From the NCBI GenBank assembly GCA_940337035.1, contig CALNHX010002272.1, positions 121,749-185,748 of the forward strand: DNA of 64,000 nucleotides. Reading direction: 5' to 3'. The notes below the pieces were generated by a model. That model did not search any database. It was not told where the DNA came from and saw nothing but the letters and a program-made list of their open reading frames with translations. Source of the stretch: Agriotes lineatus. Its lineage: Eukaryota; Arthropoda; Insecta; Coleoptera; Elateridae. Numbering within the stretch: position 1 is the first letter of the stretch; each line of letters begins with the position of its first letter. A program made the translations under genes and the position numbers. Of this stretch, positions 11,237-20,330 are shown one piece after another.

Positions 11237-11616
11237 ATAGCCCTTTTGAGAAGCCAAGCTTGCATTAAGCAAGTCCTCGGTTCCAATCCCGCGGGGGTCG
11301 GAATTTTTCCGTAGCCTTAGCGATTGGAATCGGGCTCGGTGAGACCATTCACACTTGGGCACCAAATTAACTGTGCTCTACGCAGAACCACATACCTAAG
11401 AGATAGAGTAACAAGGTCAGCACATCACCAAGACACACACCTCACACAATGGTTGCTGCGCAAATACCAAATGCGCGCTCCAACTTTGTATCCCGAAACC
11501 GGGACAAGTTGAACAGTGTACCGCCAGTTGCAAGCACATAAAGCACCAGCCTCTACACCGCAAGGTAAATGAAGTTATAGGTAATGCATACATACATACA
11601 TACATAGCCCTTTTGA
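11237..11616 (+). mobile_element. tRNA-derived SINE with 13-bp target-site duplication
   Basis: The insertion body at 11250-11603 is flanked by the direct repeat ATAGCCCTTTTGA at 11237-11249 and 11604-11616. The left end contains an RNA polymerase III B-box-like stretch GGTTCCAATCCC (11279-11290) preceded by a tRNA-like arm. The right end is a (CATA)n tail just before the second target copy. It splits the hAT coding sequence, so it is younger than the hAT. The A box is not clear and the element may be 5'-truncated. Confidence 0.8.
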
Positions 11617-11755
11617 TATTTGCTCCATTATCTGTAACCACAGCGACAACTTTGTTCGACACTTTCCACAAATCAAAAATTGTGGTTAGAGCATTTTGTA
11701 AATTTCAAGCTGTATGGGACATAGGCATCTCCTCTGTAGTCAGCACAACATTATA

Positions 11756-12406
11756 CAGGGTTTCCAAAGTTAAGTCGGCACTATTGCTAACTTCGTTATT
11801 ATTGGAGCTAAAAAGTCAGTTAAATAGGCAAACTAGTACTATTTTTTTCGCAAATTACGATGGTCAAAACGCAATCAAAATCGAACATCGCGTTCGCGAG
11901 TTATGTCATTGCCAGGGCCACTAGAGGAGTTTACAAGCGGGCTCAAGAATGCTTGGAGCAAGAGGGTGATGTTTTTGAGCATCTAATTTGAGTTTTGTTT
12001 TTATAAGTTCATAGAATAATTTGAAATAGACGATATTGTTTCACTTCATGGATATTCTTTTTAATTTCTATTTTATGATAAGGCAAAATTGCCACTAACA
12101 CAGCCACCTTGACGAATTTGAAAAAGCATCAATACCTTTGTCATTTTTGACATTAGGATAAAAGGACATAGGACACTTTTTGTTCAGAATTCAATTTCCT
12201 ATCGATTGTGAATATTGTATACTGAGTGTCCCATTTGAAAAAATTGAACTTTTTTATATAACTCGCGAACGCGTTGTTCGCTTTTGATTCCGTTTTCACC
12301 ATCGTAATTGGCGAAAAAAATACTACTAGTTTGCCTATTTAACTGACTTTGTAGCTCCAATAATAACGAAGTTAGCAATAGTGCCGACTTAACTTTGAAA
12401 ACCCTG
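11756..12406. mobile_element. Foldback element with ~150-bp inverted repeats and TA duplication
   Basis: The left arm (11756-11905) starts CAGGGTTTCCAAAGTTAAGT. The right arm (12260-12406) is its reverse complement, ending ACTTTGAAAACCCTG. TA lies on both sides (11754-11755, 12407-12408). Removing the insert plus one TA puts the hAT coding blocks on either side back in one frame. It contains no transposase. TA targets and long inverted ends suggest it is moved by a Tc1/mariner-type transposase. A partial copy lies at 62074-62452. Confidence 0.8.
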
Positions 12407-13619
12407 TATAAATAAAATTTTTGTATAAAATGGCATGTAACTGTAAGGAATGATTTTTGACTGTCCGAAATCCACAAATCGGTAGTGACAGAAATATACT
12501 GAACATCAAATAATAAATGTGACAATTTAGCGACAGCGGTTTCATATATTTCTGGCAGTAATTTTATAGAAAGTAGTTTTCTATTGGGAAGTTGATAGAG
12601 TGGTTATAACTGCGTGGTGTATTCAATGAAACCAGAATTTTCGACGATAGAAAGCGGTTGAAAATCAGGAACGATCATTTTAATTAAGCTATTGTTTCTG
12701 GAGTTAATTTCTACATCCGAAAGTTGTGTGACTTGATATTGGTGACAAATAATTTAATTTTCCGAGTACGTACTGGTCTGGACGATGCTGATGATTTAGT
12801 TGGAATTTCTGATGGTGCTGATTGAGTCGACGTAGACGCAGATGCCGAGGATACTATGGAAATGGGATCATCTTCTACTGGATTGGATGGTTGATCAACA
12901 GCAGTTTCTCCAGGTTTGTCTTTGCTGACGTTTTCTACGTAAATGGTCATTTAAATTTAAAGTTTTTTTTACAAAATTTAAATTTATTTTTACTAAGTTC
13001 ATTGACAATTGAAATAGTTCCATACCATTGAACGTTTAGTCCTTGCTTTCGGCATGGTTCCAGAACTTTTCAACACGATATGATTTTAGTGGTTGGTAAT
13101 CAAATTGAAACTAAATGTTATCTTCCTTATCTGCAAAGAAATAAATATGCCCAAGACGAAGACGGTGGGGTAAAAATTTGCTGAGGGATGAAACAACTGT
13201 TAAATATAAGTTACGGATGTAGACTTCAAAACGTAAAAAAATCATCAGAAATCTGTCTGAAGATATGGCACCTCCAGTTTATTAATTATTTCCGTGGCAA
13301 TAGCAAAGAAAACGCATTATAACTGATAAGTTATTATTTTAAAACACCGTCGACAACTTGCAATTCACCGGCAAGCAAGCTGTGGTACGATTGTGTTATT
13401 CCTTTATACCTCTTGAACGCGCCGCCGGTGCCGAGCCGTATGATATAATATCGTATCTTACGAGAATAAATATGAGCAGAGAGCTGGAGGCAAACGATTG
13501 GCGAAGTAAAAACTAATGAATATTTCATTCGCTAGTTGATACTGTTCAATAACTCTTCATTCGATAGTGCCCATCCCTAGTTTAGTAACTAAACTAAAAG
13601 TCGTAAATTTTTTAAACGA

Positions 13620-13992
13620 TTCACTTGCAGAGCGTCAATACATATGCTTTGATTGTATGAAATCATTTTGGGATAACAAAATGTTAATACAAGCAGAACA
13701 TAAAGTATGTTTTACTAGTATTCTGGCTATAAAACCTGCTATGTAATATAGCACATTTTCTTGAAACTCCGATAGATTAATTTCATTTATTTTATCCAAT
13801 ATATGAAAATGGAAAACATCCTCTTCATTAGTGTCATCAGATATTACACGTCTGTACTCGTTTCGAAATTCAAATGTTAAAGTGTAAATTCACTACCGAA
13901 ATTCAATGGAATTTCGAAGTAACAATTGCCTTAGTGCTCGACGCGACTGCGAGGTATTGGGGTTGTTATTTCACCCTCCTTGGCCACGTATA
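13620..13992 (-). pseudogene. P-like transposase 1, C-terminal region
   Basis: Continues the P-like transposase beyond the inserted LINE: IRGQGG, a TGA (13971-13973) in place of the expected Trp, NNNPNTSQSRRALRQLLLRN, and then near 13750-13650 LSEFQENVLYYIAGFIARI with CSACINIL. The conserved IAGF-x-AR and Cys-x-x-Cys pair are characteristic of the C-terminal part of P/THAP9 proteins. The order and strand fit the block at 17549-18780. Confidence 0.8.
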
Positions 13993-14300
13993 AAAAAAAC
14001 GACTGCCCGTGATTACTTACAGACAGCCGGTTGCTTTATGCACATAATAAATGACATCTTACATTTTATTACAATAGAGGTACGTTGAGTCTACCCTCTT
14101 TTGGCTTATTACGTTTTGTCGTATTTGATTTTTTTTCTTATTCAAGTTGTTCGCCTGATTGGCATGGCCTTATAATTTAAGGTGATTAATAATGGTTTTG
14201 AGATATGATTATGTACATTATAAATAACTTAAAACTTAATACTACTAACTTATATCTAGTCCTATTTACTTGTTGCTCGTCTGATTTTGGTAGGATGAGT

Positions 14301-14927
14301 TCAGAGTCTTCTATTCTCGTCGTCTTCTAGGAATTGTCGTATCGCATTCCAGATGTCTTCGTGTTGGATGGCTAGCTGTCCTAGTTCATGCAATTCAAGT
14401 GGCCAGTCTTGGATTAGATTTCTCAGATGGTTCCTTTCTTCTAGGTAGTTTGGGCAGTTGATTATCCGGTGTTCCGGGTTGTCCTTGCAGCCTGGGCAGC
14501 TGTTGCAATCTGGGTTGTCCCTTTGCCCTAGTCTATGCTGGTGTTCGTTCGTCTCTCCGTGCCCCGTTAGGACGCTTGTTGTTCTCTTGTCGATGTTTAT
14601 TTCTATGTTTGTGAGTGTGTCCACTCGTGGGAAGAAAGCGTACGTGTTCTCGCCTGCTGTACCCTGGTCCCAGTCCTCAGTTACCATTTCTCGCAGGGCC
14701 TTATGGAGCGCTTTTCTGTTTCTGTAGTTGCCCCTATCCAAGAGTTTTCCGTTCAGGTTGACGGTTTGGTTTACTTTCAGTTCTCGTTTGGCGCGTTCTT
14801 CAGCTGCTCTTAGGTACAGTGGTGGTTCTCCTGCTCGATAGGTTCCTGCTATTATTTTGGTTGCCATCCCGTATATTGTTCTTAGGTGTTGTTTATTTCT
14901 TATATGGGTTTCGATTCTGTGTTCCAT
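14301..14927 (-). pseudogene. R1-like LINE ORF2 C-terminus with zinc knuckle
   Basis: A 208-codon open stretch, the C-terminal part of the LINE polyprotein. It includes LRTIYGMATKIIAGTYRAGE, EINIDKRTTSVLTGHGETNE and a CCHC-type knuckle, CNSCPGCKDNPEHRIINCPNY (residues about 142-162). R1-clade ORF2 proteins end in this way. The upstream part of the protein lies across the mariner insertion. The 3' untranslated region extends to about 13993. Confidence 0.82.
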
Positions 14928-14971
14928 ATTCTGATGCCATATACTATCATTGGTATTATTGCGCAGTTATA

Positions 14972-16260
14972 CGAGGAGGGTTCAAATATGAACGAGAATT
15001 GCTGTAGAACACCTTTATTAGCATTATATTAAATATATATAGTACATCATTTTTCAAAGTAGTCCCCATTCACTGCAATACACTTGCGCCAACGTTCTGG
15101 AAGTTTTCGAATACCATTTTTAAAAAAGGTTTTTTTGTGTCTGTATCCAACCGTGCACAGCTGCAATGACCTCATCATTTGACTTGAATTTCTGTCCGCC
15201 CAAGAAGTTTTTCAGTGGCCCAAACAAATGATAGTCCGAGGGAGACAAGTCAGGACTATATGGAGGATGAGGTAGAACATCCCATTTTAATTTTCTTAAG
15301 GTTGCCAATGTTACCGCGGCAGTATGAGGACGAGCGTTGTCCTGGAGGAAACAAACGGAATCCTGCCGTTTTCTTCGCTTGGAGCGGATTGCTGGCTTTA
15401 CTTTTTCACTTGGGAGTGTTGAATAGTACTGTCCATTAATGGTTTTTTGGTCGAAGAGAAAATCAAGATACAGTATCCCCTGTGAATCCCAGAAAGAGCT
15501 GCCCATAATCTTACCTGCTGAAGGCACTGATTTCGCCTTCTTTGGAGGGGGCGAATCACTATGTTTCCGTTGCATACTGGCTCTTTTCGACTCGGGGATG
15601 TAATGATGCAGCCACGTCTCATCCGTAGTTATGAGACAATCCAAAAATGCATCCCTCTCTCGTTCGTATCGCTGCAACAACTGCGTAACAATAACCACAC
15701 GGGCCTCTTTTTGCTCTGGTGTTAGGAGACGCGGAACCCACCTCGCACTAACTTTTCTGTACTGCAGCTCGTTGTGCACTATTGCTTCAACACTGCCGAC
15801 ACTAATTCCAACTTCTTCTGATATTCCTTTTACCGTTATACGACGATCAGCTCGAATAAACTCATCAATTCTTGCAACATTATCAGCAGTCACAGATGTT
15901 CTCGGCCGTCGAGCATGAGGTTCGTTCTCTACACGATTTCGTTCTTCTCGAAACATTTTCGCCCAGCTAAACACTCTTGGCTGGGACAAACATTCATCCC
16001 CGAATTGTGCTTTAAGACTGGTAAAAGAAGAAGAAATATTTTCCTTCGCCAAAAATTTTATAACTATGCGCTGCGCAACACTAGACGGTACCTCCTTCTC
16101 TGACATCTTGATCACTACTAACCACTTCAAAGGATCGCAATTTAACTAATACTACTGACAAGTTGGAACATGTCTTAACATGTCACAGCATATATATTTC
16201 CATCCATGCTTTCCTGCGTTTCTGGGAACTGTATTCTCGTTCATATTTGAAGCCGCCTCG
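14972..16260 (-). mobile_element. Mariner element, complete ends
   Basis: The inverted repeats of about 28 bp pair at the ends: CGAGGAGGGTTCAAATATGA at 14972 and the reverse complement CGAGGCGGCTTCAAATATGA ending at 16260. TA is duplicated on both sides (14970-14971, 16261-16262). The length is 1,289 bp, typical for mariner. It interrupts the R1-like LINE and is one of the youngest layers in this nest. Confidence 0.93.
15047..16130 (-). CDS. Mariner transposase, near-intact with one C-terminal frameshift
   Basis: DD34D-type mariner transposase. The likely start is ATG at 16106 (MSEKEVPSSVAQR); an upstream ATG at 16130 would add eight residues. The N-terminal helix-turn-helix region carries HARRPRTSVTADNVARI and linker motifs, followed by the first Asp in CLITTDETWLHHY, the second in QDNARPHTAAV and the third in PYSPDLSPSDYHLFGPLKNF. 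The long open stretch ends at 15120. A one-base change in a T/A homopolymer near 15115-15125 shifts the frame, and the usual C-terminus (RKLPERWRKCIAVNGDYFEK) follows to TGA at 15047-15049. Because the lesion is in a homopolymer, it could be a sequencing error. If so, the copy could be functional. Confidence 0.92.
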
Positions 16261-16269
16261 TATATTGTT

Positions 16270-17540
16270 TTGGTAGAGTTTCTAATCTTTCCCCATTTCT
16301 TGTACGTATACTCTCTTAATGTGGACAGTTTTGGCAGCCTTGCGTGTTACTTCTCTGATGTGCAGGTCGAAGTTTAGCTTCTGATCTAAGTGGATCCCTA
16401 GATATCTGGTTGACCTTTCTCACGTTTTTTCCCTTGATCTTAATTGTGGGCGCTCTGTTGGATTTCCCTTTCAGGCTCATGTATACCGTTTTAGTCTCTT
16501 GAGATTTGGAGATTTTGACTAACTGTCCATTTCCCTAGCTTGGTTGTTGCTACCAGCGCATTTCTTTCTTGTTGTCTCCTTCCACGATCATGACTATGTC
16601 ATCAGCATATGCGATTATCTTCTCCCCTTCCTGTTCTTCCAGGAACGGATCTATTGCCAAGTTCCATAATAGGGGCCCTAGTATGGATCCCTGTGGGCAT
16701 CCCTTGTTTGGTTCTATAGTTACGTTTTTTGTCGTGGAGTTTAGCGTAATCTTCCTGTTGGAAAGGTAGCTTTTTATCGTCCCTGCTATTTTATGCGGGA
16801 GTTGCAGTCGTTGCAATCTTAGTATGGTGGATGGCCACCAGAAGTTGTCGAAAGCCCCACTAATGTCGATGAAGATCCCTGCTATATGTTTACTGTTAGT
16901 TTCTCACTGTGTTTAGCACTTCCTGAATGGCGTGCTCTGTGCTCCTGTCCTTTCTGAAACCGTACTCCCCATTGTGGTGGAGATTTTCCTCTGGTGTGTG
17001 CTTTAGTATTTTTTCCTTTGTCACTCTTTCGAAGAGCTTCGCGTATTCGTTTAGTAGGGTTATCGGTCGCCACGATTTTGGGTCTGCTGGATCTTTGTCA
17101 CTCCTCTTTAGAATCCTTACTAAGTTTCCTTCTTTCCATTTTTCTGGAAATTATTTTAACATCATGCAGTCATTAAAATGTCGTGCTAGATAGTTTGCTG
17201 TTTCCCTAATCGTAATCTTTATAATTTTGCCGTTGATGTGGTCGGTTCCTGGTGCTTTTTTGGGTTTTATTTGTGGTGCCACCTTCATTACTTCTTCCGT
17301 TACTTCTGTGTCTTCGTCTTTGTTTCTAGTTGCCTGGAGGGCTTGTCTTCTGGTTTCAGCGTGTTCATCGTCCTCTCCATCTTCCTGATCTTCTGGGAAC
17401 CTTCTCTTTAGCGTATACTCCAGAGTTTCTGCCATCGAGTCTGTTCCAGATTTTCGTCCTTGTTTTGAGAATTTCTCTTCTGTATTGTTCTTTATTTTCC
17501 CTGTATTGGTTTTGGTGTTCCCTTTTGTGCGCAGGTGTCC
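16270..17540 (-). pseudogene. R1-like LINE reverse transcriptase portion
   Basis: From 17540 down: a Lys/Glu-rich linker, then VAPQIKPKKAPGTDHINGKI (17290-17220), the usual block before the RT palm, then GFRKDRSTEHAI-like sequence on either side of 16940. Next come GCPQGSILGPLLWNLAIDP and the catalytic IAYADDIVMIVEG (16700-16580), and a downstream SLKGKSNRAPTIKIKGKNVR block (16490-16420). Several frame changes are present. It is placed in the R1/I group because of the YADD motif, the lack of an RNase H, and the CCHC end at 14301-14927. Confidence 0.85.
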
Positions 17541-17548
17541 GCGCTTTC

Positions 17549-18780
17549 CACGTATACAACTGAAATATATTTCTAAGTGGTCTTGGGAACATTTATAAGA
17601 CAGAAAAAATTGCAGGGGCTTCTGCTCCAGATTAAATAAATCCTGTCCCAACCCTAGCGTGCTTCTCATTGTGAGAATAAATCCCAAGGCAAACGTTTTT
17701 CTTTGATGATGTAAAATTAAAACACCATCGATTTTCAAATTTTTTGAGTAATGAATAGCTTAATTCCTTAAAATAAAAAAGTGTTTCAGGGCGCATGGGA
17801 GCCTTATAACCTTTTCTAAACGGATTTTGGGACATTCAAAATATCAAAAAAATTTAATTTTTGTGCGAATAAAAATTTACAGTAGCAGCACACTCTAAAA
17901 TTTGGATCCCCTTTGTTTTTTAAATATGACAGTGCACTAGCAACCCCACTACTCAGGGCCTGTGCTGCAAGTTGGACGTTCATAATTTTGTTTTTATAAT
18001 TAATATGGGCAGATGTTAAAGCATTCCCAAGGCGGAGCTCTTCCTTTTTCTGCCTTTCGTGTAATTTATTGATAAATCTCCAATGTATGGTATCTGTTTC
18101 AGACAATTTCGAGCCAGTTTTAGCATATGACAGGTATCTAATATGCAATAAACTTTAACATCTGCAATACATGGATGATAGAGATACGATCTATGAAATA
18201 TCATGATGCAGGTCAAAACCAATTAATTGTTTAAATGTTTGAATATTTGTTGTTGTGCCATCTAATGTAACTGATCTAATTACTATTCCTACTTTAAACC
18301 AGATCCGTAAACAACAAGTTATGATTTGCGTTTGGATATCTGCATTTGCTTTATTTGTTGAAAAATACGCGACAGGTAATTTTAATTTGTTCCTATAACA
18401 TACTACCTGCAGAAAAAGTTCCTCAGATGCAGGTGAATCATAATCAGTATTAACAATTTCACCATAGTCTATGCACACCACAAACTTCCCTTTTGAATCA
18501 TCCTTATTGACATTCCGTCAACTGTCAGGCCACATTTTCTAAGTCCTGTTCAACCTCCCTTTTTAAAAAAGCAAATACCTCACTCGAAAAACCAGGAAAA
18601 CAATTCAGGCTTGATAACCATTTCCGTATGGTGTGCTCATTAGGCAATACAAAAATTGTCGAAGAAATTTGTATGCTTTTGAGGGTAAAAATACATAGTA
18701 TGTGCAAATTGTTTCATTAAATCGGAATATCTTCTACGTCCTGGAGCTACATTTTCATTTTTATGTTGGTTTATTAATAA
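17549..18780 (-). pseudogene. P-like transposase 1, N-terminal and central region
   Basis: Relative of the Drosophila P transposase and vertebrate THAP9. From 18720 downwards: LPNEHTIRKWLSSLNCFPGF, then QVVCYRNKLKLPVAYF and VTLDGTTTNIQTFKQLIG (RNase H-like core), HPCIADVKVYCILDTCHMLK, LRLGNALTSAHINY, and FFLSYKCSQDHLEIYFSCIRG ending at the LINE junction. It has several frame changes. The THAP zinc finger is not recognisable, though a lysine-rich helical stretch is visible up to about 19100. It is inactive. Confidence 0.85.
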
Positions 18781-19260
18781 CTGAAGGATAATTTAGAAAT
18801 ATAAATTTATTAACTCTCATAAGATTAGAACTAGTAAACAAGACTACCTTTAAAATAATTTTCCATCACAGATTTCAATTTCCATTTGTGCAATTGTCTT
18901 TTTCTAATATTTCAATTAATTTTATTTTTCCATTGATTTAATTTTATTCTGTTGTGTCTTAAATTTTGTTTAAGGGTTTTCACTTTTCTTTTTAAAATAC
19001 AATTATCTGACCCCACAACATACTTTGTTTGGGTTTGTGCATTCATCGTCTTGCTTGTTCACTGGTGCCACATTCCATATTTTTTGTTTTCTAAAAGATT
19101 TAAGTATGCAGATAAGTGCTATAAACGTCATTTTTGACACTAGAAACTGTGCAAAAAGTTGTCATTTTGACACGATCGTAGAAAAAATTTTGAAAAAAGA
19201 AATAACTAAATACCCGCGTAAGAAAAGGTGGTGGAAATATGGAATCCCTTAAATATCTAA
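18781..19260. other. AT-rich stretch, probably the degraded 5' part of P-like element 1
   Basis: No firm gene. The minus strand contains scraps such as NQKIWNVAPVNKQDDECTNP and lysine-rich helices near 18950-19090 that would suit the coiled-coil linker of P transposase, but no THAP finger was found. Confidence 0.4.
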
Positions 19261-19269
19261 GAAATAATG

Positions 19270-20160
19270 AAGCAACTTACGGTTCCTAAAAATTAAAACT
19301 AACTGTAAGGTCTAAATTAACATATTACTTGCACCAGTCGCAAATATACTCGTCTGCGCCTGCACACTCATTATGAGACCACATTGAACACATAAAACAT
19401 TGGACCCACAATTCTCCCCTCTGATTAACAGAAAACGCATTCTCGCAAAACATGCAATGAGCATCGTCCTCATTCGGTTCCAATTGTCCCGGCATATTTT
19501 CCAAATCGTCAGAATCGTCAAGTTTTACATCTTCGCTTGAATCCTCAGATTCACCAGAAGAAACTTGTACTTTGACTTCTACTGTTTTTGAGAATCGTGG
19601 TTTTGTTTCAAAGATTTTCCTGAAGACAAGTTTCTTTTAACGCCACGCGCTTTTGCCTCCTTTTCAGTTTTTTTATTTATGGACTCAGTAGTACGTCTTT
19701 GTAAGGTGACTAGATAACCACAGTAGATCCAATTGTCTTGCGTCCTCTGTTGGTTTTTTTTGCGGATTGTGTTTGAGACTGGAGATATTTCGAACGGTGA
19801 AACAAACTGCTGGGTTGAATCAACATCAACTTTTGAGGCAGAGTTTTGATCTTGGTCTTGGTCAACAGCTTGAATTCGAACAGGTGCATTGTCTTCGCAT
19901 GGCGTTTTAGCGGCAATAAAACTCGTAGAGCATGAAGGTTCCTCGACAAGAGCAATCAAAGATTTAGAGCAGGACGGTTTGTCGACAGGGGTAGTAGAAG
20001 TTTTTGTTGTTTTTATTTCTTGAATGCTAACGGTAATTCCTCTTTTTGCTGTTTCTTGTTCCGCAGCGATGAAGTCAGCTTCGGAGAAAACATTCCTTTT
20101 AAAAGGGTAAATACCAGTGGTGCGAAAACCATTAAAAGAAAAAGAACGGATTTTTTGTAT
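19270..20160 (-). pseudogene. Tigger/pogo transposase 2, C-terminal part only
   Basis: From 20140 down the minus strand reads GFRTTGIYPFKRNVFSEADF and IAAEQETAKRG, the block after the DDE core. A Ser/Pro-rich linker follows (19959-19579), then a C-terminal finger HCMFCENAFS, GELWVQCFMCSMWSHNEC, YICDWCK ending in a stop near 19320. The finger (Cys pairs, His, Cys pairs) is complete here, unlike the one at 3509-3697. The DDE core and DNA-binding region are missing, cut off by the hAT at 20.3 kb. The linker has frame changes. Confidence 0.8.
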
Positions 20161-20330
20161 GTACTATAAAAATAAATAATACGAGTACAATAAGTACAAA
20201 GATTTATTAATTATTTATTTGTAAATATAATATTTAAAAAAATCACATTAGTAATAAAAATTACCACAAACAATAATACAAATTAAATGAAACAATAATA
20301 ATCACAACAATTATACGTATAGCAAAAAGT

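Larger units (their letters stand above)
10470..13055 (-). pseudogene. hAT element 1 transposase, N-terminal and central parts
   Basis: Cut-and-paste transposase related to ZBED proteins. The ATG at 13055 begins MPKARTKRSMVWNYF, the start of a BED zinc finger whose remainder is lost. A Ser/Thr-rich linker follows (12950-12711), then VENSGFIEYTTQL, the catalytic-region block SVTTDLWISDSQKSFLTVTC (12500-12430), the interruption by the foldback element, and then VVLTTEEMPMSHTA and VVAVVTDNGANIKRA (11620-11740). After the SINE come HHHPGVVHTLNLCVN (11100-11230) and the region 11021-10548. The residual frame and order fit the C-terminal domain at 6640-6935. Multiple stops and frameshifts make it inactive. 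Confidence 0.88.
6052..13579 (-). mobile_element. hAT element 1 (BED-type), with nested LINE, SINE and foldback insertions
   Basis: Terminal inverted repeats pair at the two ends: TAGTGATGGGCGCTATCGAA at 6052 against the reverse complement TAGGGATGGGCACTATCGAA ending at 13579 (about 21 of 24 bases). Between them lie both ends of one minus-strand hAT transposase gene, in the right order. Three later insertions separate its parts: a LINE (6942-10466), a SINE (11250-11603) and a foldback element (11756-12406). I could not see a convincing 8-bp target duplication (gttactat versus gtttagta). Confidence 0.8.
13993..17547 (-). mobile_element. R1-like LINE, 5'-truncated, interrupted by mariner
   Basis: The minus-strand LINE retains the region before the RT, the RT, and the C-terminal zinc-knuckle end of ORF2. 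The endonuclease and ORF1 are absent, as in 5'-truncated copies. It is flanked by CCACGTATA on both sides. One oddity is that the run at the 3' end appears as T on the coding strand rather than A. The mariner at 14972-16260 lies between the zinc-knuckle end and the RT. Confidence 0.75.
13620..18780 (-). mobile_element. P-like element 1, split by an R1-like LINE
   Basis: Two blocks of one P/THAP9-like transposase lie on the minus strand: 18780-17549 (N-terminal and central) and 13992-13620 (C-terminal). The R1-like LINE lies between them. The nine bases CCACGTATA appear at both junctions (13984-13992 and 17548-17556), consistent with a target duplication. AT-rich sequence up to about 19140 probably holds the more degraded 5' part. 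Confidence 0.8.

Noticed and set aside
11279..11290. B-box-like GGTTCCAATCCC as a tRNA gene
   Set aside because: No complete cloverleaf or A box; flanking target duplication and CATA tail show a SINE.
11613..11924. + strand frame over 11613-11924 and similar frame at 12199-12525
   Set aside because: They run across the junction between hAT coding sequence and the arms of the foldback element, so they are chance fusions.
6044..13587. 8-bp target duplication for hAT element 1
   Set aside because: gttactat and gtttagta match at too few positions to claim.
14458..14727. + strand frames inside the R1-like LINE C-terminus
   Set aside because: Antisense to the zinc-knuckle coding sequence; hydrophobic composition is a by-product.
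17151..17738. 195-codon minus-strand frame treated as one protein
   Set aside because: It joins P-like transposase sequence (above 17548) to LINE sequence (below), so it is a junction artefact.
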